From the NCBI GenBank assembly GCA_949502025.1, contig CATBCG010000088.1:1-60652 (forward strand): 60,652 bases of DNA, in the 5' to 3' direction. The stretch's first letter is position 1; every line of letters begins with the position of its first letter. The notes beneath the pieces were generated by a model. It ran no database searches. It had not been told where the DNA came from and worked only from the letters and a program-made list of their open reading frames with translations. Shown one piece after another: positions 8,401 through 15,352 of the stretch. This DNA comes from MGBC131033 sp910585655. Its GTDB lineage: Bacteria > Bacillota > Clostridia > Lachnospirales > Lachnospiraceae. A program made the translations under genes and the position numbers.

Positions 8401-9949
8401 CGGATGTTCCCCCGGCAGCCCGGGCAGATGGCAACACTCCTGACTCTGAAACCGGAAAACCAGTCGGTATCTCCCGTTTTTCCTGAAGTCCTAGTAATTC
8501 CTCCAGCAACTGACTAATAAAAATCGGGAACTGACTTTGTAACGGAAAGTCTCCTTGGTGCAGATCCAGCCCTAATACTGCCACTGGCTGCTGGGATTTT
8601 CCAAAAAATCCCACGCACAATCCGCTTCCGTCTGCTAAAAAACATTCTCCCCATTCTGGCAGACGATAGCTCTGCCAGTCTGTATAACCAATCTGAAAAC
8701 CTGTCAAATAAGACACCGCTATACTGTCCTGAAACGTCAGATAGCCTCCCTGTTGTTTCTCTGTTTCCTCTTTCTCTGCTTCTTCTGCCTGCAGCCAATC
8801 ATACTGTCCTGCCGGAACATTTAATAGCCATATTGCTCCATCCTCTGGCAGTGTTTCCGGAAAAATCCCGTCGTATAAATATAAATCATATCCAGAGAGC
8901 GCCTCTGTTGTATTCGTTTTATAGACCGTCAGCCGTTCATTGGCGCGAAGCGCCTGCTCCAAAAAAACATTCTGCTCCGTTACAAGCAGCGCCTTCCCCT
9001 CTTTGCTTTTTTGCAGCACATCATATGCCTCGTTATCAGCCTCCAGCGCATCCTTTCCACTCAAACGCACAGTCAGAAGCAGTCCTTCCTGCCATCGCTC
9101 CTGGTAAGCCGCCGGAATGGATGAAATCTCAAAATAGAACAGTTCGCTGGAACGAGCCTCTATATCAATCGTATGAACCTCTAGCAACTCCTCTTCCAAA
9201 TAAAGAGAAAGGTCGCCGTGATACCCCTGTCCGCTGCTATGGTTACTGACTTTTACCATCACCATCAAGGGCTCCTCTCCCGTATGACTGACCAGATCGA
9301 CCGAAGCATTTGGAACCTCGGTGGCTACGTCCACCCATTCTCCCTTCAAATCTCCAAAGTCTACCGGAGTATCCGTATAGGCTCTTATAAAATAGTCCTC
9401 ATAAAGCGCGGCAAGCGATGTATAAACCTCCTGACCTGCCGCTACTCCTCCTGCAAGCTGCGTAGGCTCTATTGCCCATACTGCCTGTTCTGCAGCGGCA
9501 ATGGACTGACTTGCCGAAAGGCAGATTGTCCCCGCGTCATCCGCCGCTACCACAGTAATACGAGCATCCATATCCAGACTGCGTATATAGCGGATTGCCT
9601 CCTCTTTCGCTACCTCTAGCCGCGTCCGTCCTTCTTCGTATTCCATGCTCATACTTGCGCTTCGATCTATCACAATAATCGGATAGGAATGTTTTTCCTG
9701 GCGTCCTGTCAGATAAGGAGCTGTCATTGCCAAAATTAAAAGCGCCATCGCCAACAGCTGCAGATACATCAAAAGATTATGCCGCAGCTTTTCCCAGGGG
9801 GTATCAGAGCGCAGGTTCTGGTAAGCCTCCCGCCACAAATAAAGCGAGGATACCTTTTGTTCCTTCGCCTTTTGCTTCATCATATATAATAATACAATCA
9901 CCGGCAATACTGCTAAAAATGCCAGCGGCCATAAAATCTGCAGCTTCAT
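5456..9949 (-). CDS. Giant membrane protein with three VWA domains (BatA-like fusion)
   Basis: About 1497 aa, last gene of the nine-gene operon. ATG 9949 was chosen because AAAGGA precedes it and the upstream gene ends at 9982. Order: BatA-type N-terminus with membrane segments at about 3-24 and 59-80; VWA1 with DRSASMS at about 95; a central membrane pair; VWA2 with DVSDS near 623; a GATase-like segment (YGGGLVTIGGSKS, near 940) directly before VWA3 with DKSGSMG near 980; a C-terminal membrane segment near 1400; and a basic tail. All three VWA domains keep the DxSxS metal-site core. Such proteins usually work with MoxR ATPases in metal-dependent assembly at the membrane. It looks like a fusion of a BatA protein and a separate GATase/VWA protein. 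The substrate is unknown. Confidence 0.85.
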   Translation of the reverse strand: MKLQILWPLAFLAVLPVIVLLYMMKQKAKEQKVSSLYLWREAYQNLRSDTPWEKLRHNLLMYLQLLAMALLILAMTAPYLTGRQEKHSYPIIVIDRSASMSMEYEEGRTRLEVAKEEAIRYIRSLDMDARITVVAADDAGTICLSASQSIAAAEQAVWAIEPTQLAGGVAAGQEVYTSLAALYEDYFIRAYTDTPVDFGDLKGEWVDVATEVPNASVDLVSHTGEEPLMVMVKVSNHSSGQGYHGDLSLYLEEELLEVHTIDIEARSSELFYFEISSIPAAYQERWQEGLLLTVRLSGKDALEADNEAYDVLQKSKEGKALLVTEQNVFLEQALRANERLTVYKTNTTEALSGYDLYLYDGIFPETLPEDGAIWLLNVPAGQYDWLQAEEAEKEETEKQQGGYLTFQDSIAVSYLTGFQIGYTDWQSYRLPEWGECFLADGSGLCVGFFGKSQQPVAVLGLDLHQGDFPLQSQFPIFISQLLEELLGLQEKREIPTGFPVSESGVLPSARAAGGTSDTGEENSTGTVDPEHAALVAGNRARQESGYPLRNFCLLLVLGLLALISWIFLWRQIQEARAFQRKSHKWDVRQITIPVLRLLSVLLIFLAMADLTVSGKGRGVTTVYLLDVSDSCEGDQEKGEAFIREAMQEAAAQSNRRGISGIGKKQEKSAVVAFGGDARVEQFVSEEILFQQSGTSPIQTATNLERAVQTGLALIPEEDAGRLVLLTDGGETEGDITNLIRGVTERQVSVKVVALSGKDAPENYISQLEVPPDVQIGDSFLITVQVESNCRANAFITLYEGNVDGGETQKAIREVELFPGTNQFVFTDTRTEEGLVTYRAVLESENDSRTVNNQYSAFTRAETPSRFLLLEKESGESAALQQVFQAAGIWAEVRLAKDAPKNLMDLNAYRAVILLDVPVSDLQEEFLSNLESYVRDYGGGLVTIGGSKSYALGGYRDTVLEDLLPVEMDLKNDIEVPSLSMVYVIDKSGSMGSGISTGDTYDKLAVAKSAAAEAAKNLREIDRVGVLAFDDRYEWMLHMAQADDQENIREAIGQIKSGGGTSIYPALAAAVQELEKEDTKLKHVILLTDGQDSYGYYSALTKRMEEKNITLSTVAVGDDADTKLLNRLASEGQGRYYQAENLSELPEIFAKEVLLSMGEYLVNREFVPSVSYRGELLSGVWENGMYPLLGYTAATAKPTATVYLQSDSGEPILSSIQAGLGRTVAWQSDAVGGWNVYYEGTKEYAALWRNITDWVQTDLGDENGTLSVERNGTGSRVVYQTEEFSAETEVSILCTDREGNQTSLELEATAPGVYETTVELEENQAYSLFLTKREGGEVVSGQMSGIAMQYSQEYRFADRAGLDRFLEATAGQEIQKPSEIYENASKEIAAAGRKQQSLSLLFLCFAAVAFFADIVLRRFDIHPFCAITRALKKNSNQKKKHSVSKKPESSHKFGEAKATKKAEKALVSPKSQPGKQEKEEILLDTSALLKRKDERKRR

Positions 9950-9981
9950 ACTCTTCCTTTCCTTCTCTCTGTTCTCCTGAT

Positions 9982-10905
9982 TTAACGATGCTGCCAGTAT
10001 CGGTTCATTCCCAGCCTTAAAAAGGCCGTAGTCGGTTCCTTTGTAGACACCTGTTGATAATGACACTGATAACGTTCCGCCAGCCGTTGCAGTTTTTGAC
10101 GCAAGCCAGTTAGTTCCTTTTGATAGGCACGTGCCAAACCGGCTGTCAGAGTAATCCTCATTTTCCCATTATTTTCCATATCCAAAAGCTGATTTGTCCC
10201 TACAAAGTCAGGATGAAGTTCCTCCTCCGCCAATACCTGAAACAACAATACCATCTGTTTTCGGAACAAACGCAGATATTTTACTTCCTCTGTGATATCC
10301 TCCGGCATAAAATCAGAAAGCAAAATCGTATTACCGCCCAGATCCGGCGGAAGTCGATGCAATACTTCCCACACTTTTATATCGCCTTTTTTCTTTTCAT
10401 CCTGCTTTTTCTCTATCGCTTCCTGCCGATACTCTTCCGCTGCCTGTAAATATGCCAATACTTTGGAAAAGGCAGCGCTTCCATGAAAACTTTGCCGCAG
10501 AGGTAGAGCTGTCTGATCTGCAATTCCTGCCAAACAGATCTTCACTCGATCCTGATTTTGCAACGCCATATAGGACAACACCGCTGCCATCCGCAGCGCC
10601 TGTCTTGCCTTAGGCTCCATCCCATAACTCATAGAAGGAGACAAATCCACATAGAGAGAAAAAATCCCTTCTCGCTCCTCCATATATAATTTCATATAAA
10701 GCTTTCCCAGACGGGCATAGGCGTTCCAGTCTAAGCGTCGAACATCATCTCCTGGAAGATATTCCCTAAAATCTGAAAACTCCACGCTGCTGCCTTTCGC
10801 ACGGGACTTCCTCATACCTGCCTGTGCCGCTCCTTCTGCCGCACGCCCGGCAAATTTCAATACCGGAAGTTCCTTTAAAAACTCCGATCCAAATAGTTGC
10901 TCCAT
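9982..10905 (-). CDS. DUF58 domain protein
   Basis: 307 aa. The DUF58 signature is clear: VEFSDFREYLPGDDVRRLDW, then a VWA-like core (YVDLSPSM) with the motif DLSPS. DUF58 proteins nearly always sit next to MoxR ATPases and are thought to be partners or adaptors; the biochemistry is unsettled. ATG 10905 follows AAGGAG. MoxR ends 19 bp upstream and the VWA gene starts 32 bp downstream, so the three are certainly co-transcribed. No membrane segment is seen, unlike many DUF58 proteins that start with two; the protein is probably cytoplasmic and docks to the VWA membrane protein. Confidence 0.92.
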   Translation of the reverse strand: MEQLFGSEFLKELPVLKFAGRAAEGAAQAGMRKSRAKGSSVEFSDFREYLPGDDVRRLDWNAYARLGKLYMKLYMEEREGIFSLYVDLSPSMSYGMEPKARQALRMAAVLSYMALQNQDRVKICLAGIADQTALPLRQSFHGSAAFSKVLAYLQAAEEYRQEAIEKKQDEKKKGDIKVWEVLHRLPPDLGGNTILLSDFMPEDITEEVKYLRLFRKQMVLLFQVLAEEELHPDFVGTNQLLDMENNGKMRITLTAGLARAYQKELTGLRQKLQRLAERYQCHYQQVSTKEPTTAFLRLGMNRYWQHR

Positions 10906-10924
10906 CCTGGCTCCTTCTGCTCTC

Positions 10925-11890
10925 TTATTGTATCAAAAGCTGGCGGATAATATCATCTGCCTGCAAACCTTCCGATATCGCCTCATAATTTAACAGCAAA
11001 CGGTGACGCAACGCCGGATACGCCACTGCATTGACGTCTTCATAAGCTACATTCATTCTACCTGACAAGAACGCTCTTCCCTTTGCCGTCAAAATCATCG
11101 CCTGTGCAGCACGAGGACTGGCTCCGCAGGTAAGATACTGTCTGACTATTTCAGGCGCGCCCTCTAATTCCGGATGTGTACTGACAACCAAATGCAGCAC
11201 GTAATCTTCTACGCTTTCTGACATTGGCAGTTCCCGGATGATCTCTCTCGCTTCTAGCAGTTCGGCTCCGTCCATACAGCGTTGCAGGTTCGGCGCTTTT
11301 CCGCCTACCGTAACTGCCATAATCTGCTTTAACTCTGCCTCCGCCGGAAAGCGAACCAAAAGTTTAAATAAAAAACGGTCTAACTGCGCCTCCGGCAGCG
11401 GATAAGTTCCCTCGTTTTCAATCGGATTTTGTGTCGCCAATACCAAAAATGGCTGCGGAAGGGAGTAGGTTTCTTTGCTGACCGTTACAGTTCCCTCCTG
11501 CATCGCTTCTAACAGAGCCGACTGCGTTTTCGGAGTAGCGCGGTTGATTTCATCCGCCAGCACCAGATTGGCAAATACAGGTCCCTTTTCAAAGCGAAAC
11601 GTATTCTGCCCGTTTTCCTGCAAAATCAGATTGGTTCCTGTGACATCCGCAGGCATCAAATCCGGGGTAAACTGAATTCTTCCAAACTGCAATCCCATCA
11701 CCTGCGATATCGTTTTGACTAACTGCGTTTTTCCCAATCCAGGAACTCCTTCTAACAGCACGTTCCCGCCCGCTAACATTGCCAACAGCACCTGCCTGAT
11801 AATCTCTCTTTGTCCGATAATACCTTTGCCGATTTCCTCTTCGGCAAGATGAATTTTCTCCTTGATTTCCGCAATTCTTTCCTCTGTCAT
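10925..11890 (-). CDS. MoxR-family AAA+ ATPase
   Basis: 321 aa. Walker A GVPGLGKT (about 48-55), Walker B LVLADEINRA, sensor 1 region VLATQNPIENEGTYPLPEAQ and the arginine-rich AQLDRFLFK segment are all present. MoxR proteins are hexameric chaperone-like ATPases that activate or assemble partner complexes, usually with DUF58 and VWA proteins, exactly the genes that follow here. ATG 11890 is preceded by AAGGAG. It sits 17 bp after the DUF4175-like gene. The energy source of the putative complex is most likely this protein. Confidence 0.95.
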   Translation of the reverse strand: MTEERIAEIKEKIHLAEEEIGKGIIGQREIIRQVLLAMLAGGNVLLEGVPGLGKTQLVKTISQVMGLQFGRIQFTPDLMPADVTGTNLILQENGQNTFRFEKGPVFANLVLADEINRATPKTQSALLEAMQEGTVTVSKETYSLPQPFLVLATQNPIENEGTYPLPEAQLDRFLFKLLVRFPAEAELKQIMAVTVGGKAPNLQRCMDGAELLEAREIIRELPMSESVEDYVLHLVVSTHPELEGAPEIVRQYLTCGASPRAAQAMILTAKGRAFLSGRMNVAYEDVNAVAYPALRHRLLLNYEAISEGLQADDIIRQLLIQ

Positions 11891-11907
11891 AGCTTTCTCC
11901 TTCTATC

Positions 11908-13434
11908 CTATTTACCGCCTAATCCGGAAAAATATTTTTTTACCACTTCCTGCATATCCGAAGGAATTTCGTTTCGTTCTATTTGACCATATGCCTTTTC
12001 TGAATAGCTCCCTAATACACTTTCGTATTCCGTGCGTGTTCCTGCATAGCCTTCTCCTTTTATCTGATCCGGAGACAAATAGCTTGTTCCATCACTTCCG
12101 GCAACTCCGGTCAAGCGTTCTCCTTCTGCTACCTCTCCCGGCAATATTATCGTTTCCTGTTCCAGCGTAGAGGAATGCTCTCGTTCTATTCCTACGTTAC
12201 TGCCCTGATTCCAGCCTCCGCCGTTACCATTCCCGCTGCCTTGACTTCCTCCTGTTCCATTTCCCGTTCCGTTTCCACTTCCATTGCCGCCTTCTCCGGT
12301 GCCAGTGCCGTTTCCGCTTCCATTTCCTTCGCCGCTTCCCTCTCCGGTGCCGTTTCCGCTCCCTGTTCCGTTTCCTTTCCCGCCTCCGTCGGCAGTATTC
12401 GTATTTCCGGTACTGGCTATCGCCGTATTGCTTGCCCCTGTCCCTGCAGTCCCAGGGGTCATCCCTGTGATGTCACCAGCTCCTATATTGCCTTCTGCCA
12501 GATTACCTGCCACTCCTATCTCTGCTTGTTCTCCCGCTCCTGCCAGATTCTCCTTTCCATTCTCTCCGGTTTTCTTTCCGCCGTCTCCGCTCTCCAAGCC
12601 AGAACCACTTTCTATTCCCGGCATTTCCCCAGAGCCTTCCGATGGGTTGTGTTCCGGGGATGGATTCTCGCTGGCTATTTGCTGCTGCAGCGCTTCCAAC
12701 CGCTGTTCTTCCTTTTTTTCAAGACGTTTTACAATCTCTTGCAGCTCCTGTTCGTCTGCCGCCTGCTTTAATTCCTGCAGACCTTCTGAAAGCATCTGCT
12801 CCCATTCCTCCCGCTCTGCCTGTGGCAAAGCACCTAACTCCGGATCCGTAAGTTCCGACAGCTCTAACTGAGCAAGCTCTTCTAATTCCTCCAGCTTTTC
12901 TTCTATTTTTTCGATTTCTTCTTTTTTTGCTTCTAACAACGCATGCTGTTCCTCTGCCCGCAGTTTCGCTCTTGTCGGTATCAGCAGACACAAAAGTGAT
13001 AAGACGATGCTTCCTCCTAGTATAGCCAGATTTCTACGAGAGAGTGGTTTTTTTAAACGTTCCTGCAGAGGATAATCCTCTAACAGTCTTATGGTCTCTT
13101 CCCGCTGCAGGCGACTGAACATATCCTCCTGCCCCTGACGCTCCAAAGCCGTTCCCAAATGCTCCTGTAATCCGGTTCGATCCGCCTGCTCTGCCGCTTC
13201 TTGTAAAGTCGGACGCTTTAACACTCCAAAAAGTATCCCAAAAAGCAATCCCACTGCCAAAATACCTGCTGCAATCGCTCCTGCCCAATAGATCGGGATA
13301 AAAAGAGCGGCAACCAATACCAACGCTGCCAGTAAGGAAGCAGCTCCCATCCAAAAGAGACTCTCCTCACGCAATACCTGAAAAGAAAGCTGTCGTCTTA
13401 CCCGGCGAATCACCTGAAAAATCCTCTCTTCCAT
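11908..13434 (-). CDS. DUF4175-like membrane protein with coiled coil and Gly/Asn/Thr-rich region
   Basis: 508 aa. Residues about 28-75 hold two membrane segments, and a third lies near 133-153 (NLAILGGSIVLSLLCLL). Residues about 160-250 form a Glu/Lys/Leu coiled coil. Residues about 300-425 are low-complexity Gly/Asn/Thr/Ser (repeated GNGTG and GSGNG), presumably disordered and outside the membrane. A conserved-looking C-terminus (TEYESVLGSYSEKAYGQIER) follows. The layout matches DUF4175-type proteins found beside MoxR and BatA genes; no activity is known. It lies 20 bp after the ABC permease and 17 bp before moxR. Confidence 0.7.
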   Translation of the reverse strand: MEERIFQVIRRVRRQLSFQVLREESLFWMGAASLLAALVLVAALFIPIYWAGAIAAGILAVGLLFGILFGVLKRPTLQEAAEQADRTGLQEHLGTALERQGQEDMFSRLQREETIRLLEDYPLQERLKKPLSRRNLAILGGSIVLSLLCLLIPTRAKLRAEEQHALLEAKKEEIEKIEEKLEELEELAQLELSELTDPELGALPQAEREEWEQMLSEGLQELKQAADEQELQEIVKRLEKKEEQRLEALQQQIASENPSPEHNPSEGSGEMPGIESGSGLESGDGGKKTGENGKENLAGAGEQAEIGVAGNLAEGNIGAGDITGMTPGTAGTGASNTAIASTGNTNTADGGGKGNGTGSGNGTGEGSGEGNGSGNGTGTGEGGNGSGNGTGNGTGGSQGSGNGNGGGWNQGSNVGIEREHSSTLEQETIILPGEVAEGERLTGVAGSDGTSYLSPDQIKGEGYAGTRTEYESVLGSYSEKAYGQIERNEIPSDMQEVVKKYFSGLGGK

Positions 13435-13454
13435 CTATCCCTCACTTCCTTCAC

Positions 13455-14396
13455 TCATTCCTTTTTCTTCTTTCTTTTTTTATCTTTTCTGGCTCTTTTT
13501 CCATCGTTCCTTTTAAGCGGATTTAATAAAGTAGCCGCCAGGGAAAGCAGCAGCACGGCAGTTACCGTCTGCACAACCAGACTGATCAAAAACCAATGCT
13601 CTGTTAAAAATTTCGGAACAGTTCCGATAGAAGTAATCGCTCTACCAAATTCTCCCATACTGCCGAATTGCCCAAACAACAGCGCTCCAATCGAAACACC
13701 CGGATTAAAGAGCAGCAAACAGACTCCATATCCCAGATCCGGCTCCCGATAACTTCCTCCGTGAAAGCTCTGCGTCGTATAATATTGATCCATCAGCACA
13801 TAAACTATCAGCAGCAACACCACCGTCCCAATTCCTATCACCACCAGCATTCCATAAGTAAATACCGTAGAAATCGTAGTTTTCTTAAAAATCACAGAAA
13901 AAAGCAGCCCAAAGCTTCCGGCATATACGGCTGTCACCAGAACCAACAGAACATACTTCATCAAATCCCCAAAGGATACGCCGCCGATAGAAAAGACCAG
14001 CGAAAGCACCGGAAGGCTTGAAAAAACCAAAAGCAGCACAGTACTGATTGAGGAAAACAGCTTTCCACGAATGATTTGAGAAGGCTTCATACTGGTAGTG
14101 AGCAGAATTTCCAACGTCTGCCGCTCCCGTTCTCCGGATATCGCGCTGGATGTATAAGCAGGGATTACAAATAAAATCAGCCCGAATTCCATCACTACAA
14201 GAATGGCATAGATCATTAAAATCAAACCATGATCCATCCCGTTATAACGCGCCGATTCAAACAATGCGTAAAAGGATATCAGTCCAATTAATGCCAACAG
14301 CCCGTTATACGCTAAAAGTGTGAGGGCGATTTTCATACTTCGGACACTGGTTTTTAGCTCCTTTTTATATACTGGATTGATATAAAGCTGTTTCAT
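13455..14396 (-). CDS. ABC-2 type transporter permease
   Basis: 313 aa with six predicted membrane segments (about 22-45, 60-82, 108-135, 148-170, 178-202, 270-295) and the GERERQTLEILLTT coupling-helix signature common to ABC-2 permeases of the GldF/NatB type. ATG 14396 overlaps the ATPase stop by 4 bp, so the two are translationally coupled. The C-terminus is strongly basic (KRARKDKKRKKKKE). The substrate is not predictable; the surrounding sensor kinase and secreted protein suggest an envelope component or drug. Confidence 0.9.
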   Translation of the reverse strand: MKQLYINPVYKKELKTSVRSMKIALTLLAYNGLLALIGLISFYALFESARYNGMDHGLILMIYAILVVMEFGLILFVIPAYTSSAISGERERQTLEILLTTSMKPSQIIRGKLFSSISTVLLLVFSSLPVLSLVFSIGGVSFGDLMKYVLLVLVTAVYAGSFGLLFSVIFKKTTISTVFTYGMLVVIGIGTVVLLLIVYVLMDQYYTTQSFHGGSYREPDLGYGVCLLLFNPGVSIGALLFGQFGSMGEFGRAITSIGTVPKFLTEHWFLISLVVQTVTAVLLLSLAATLLNPLKRNDGKRARKDKKRKKKKE

Positions 14397-15352
14397 TCTT
14401 CCCCCTCCTGTTCCTCTGTGATCTGCATAAAAACGGATTCCAGATTTCCTTTTTCTCTTGTATAAGAGGAAATCCGGACACCTCCCTGAATCAAAGTCGT
14501 CAGCAGGGCGGCTTCCTTCTCTTCTTCCTGCAATGGATTTTCTTCCAAAACGTTTTTCTGCAGGCTGACATAAAGCTCCTGCTCGGACATAGAAAGATTT
14601 TCCACCATCGGACTTTCCTTTAGCAACCGAACTGCCGTATCCAGTTCTCCGACTACCCGAATGATCAACGGATTCTGACGGTTTACCCCAGCCATAATGG
14701 AATTTACCGTCCCGGACACCATCATTTTCCCATGCTCAATAATCCCTATTGTCGTACACATTTCCGCCAGCTCCGGCAGGATATGAGAACTGACGATGAT
14801 CGTTTTTCCCATTTCCGATAAATTTCGTAAAATTCCCTTCATCTCAAACCGCGCTCTTGGATCAAGTCCCGACGCCGGTTCGTCTAGAATCAGAAGCTCC
14901 GGGTTGTGTACCAGACTGCGCGCCAGACAAAGACGCTGCTTCATTCCACGAGACAACCCGTCTACATAGGAATCTGCCTTATCTCCCAGGTTGACCAAAT
15001 CCATCAGCTCCAGGCACAGCTTCCTGGCTTCCCGTCCCTCAATTCCATAAATTGAGGCAAAAAACTCCATATATTCCAATGCCTTTAGATTATCATACAC
15101 CCCGAAAAAATCCGGCATATATCCAATCTTTTCTTTTAAATGCCTGGTATCCCGCCTTGCATCAATTCCTCCTACCATCACGGTTCCGGAGTCCGCCCGC
15201 AGCAGACCGGATATAATCCGCATGGTCGTTGTCTTTCCTGCTCCGTTCGGTCCTACAAATCCAAACAGTTCTCCTTTTTCAATGCTTAAATTCAGTTCGT
15301 CTAAGGCTCGAAAGCTCCCATAGCTTTTACATAACCGATCAATTTGTACCAT
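14393..15352 (-). CDS. ABC transporter ATP-binding protein
   Basis: 319 aa. Walker A GPNGAGKT (about 34-41), signature LSRGMKQRLCLARSL, Walker B LLILDEPASGLDPRAR and the switch His in IVSSHILPEL are intact. After the core of about 220 residues comes a C-terminal extension of about 90 residues, as in ABC-2 exporters of the CcmA/NatA/GldA class. Its start overlaps the upstream membrane-protein gene by 14 bp and its end overlaps the permease gene by 4 bp. It powers the adjacent permease. Confidence 0.95.
   Translation of the reverse strand: MVQIDRLCKSYGSFRALDELNLSIEKGELFGFVGPNGAGKTTTMRIISGLLRADSGTVMVGGIDARRDTRHLKEKIGYMPDFFGVYDNLKALEYMEFFASIYGIEGREARKLCLELMDLVNLGDKADSYVDGLSRGMKQRLCLARSLVHNPELLILDEPASGLDPRARFEMKGILRNLSEMGKTIIVSSHILPELAEMCTTIGIIEHGKMMVSGTVNSIMAGVNRQNPLIIRVVGELDTAVRLLKESPMVENLSMSEQELYVSLQKNVLEENPLQEEEKEAALLTTLIQGGVRISSYTREKGNLESVFMQITEEQEGEE

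Noticed and set aside
5456..10066. Longer N-terminus of the VWA protein (start 10066)
   Set aside because: It would overlap the DUF58 gene by 85 bp and has no ribosome site, whereas ATG 9949 does.
12175..12871. Long plus-strand frames opposite the DUF4175-like gene
   Set aside because: Shadow of the Gly/Asn/Thr-rich low-complexity coding region; no ribosome site or plausible protein.
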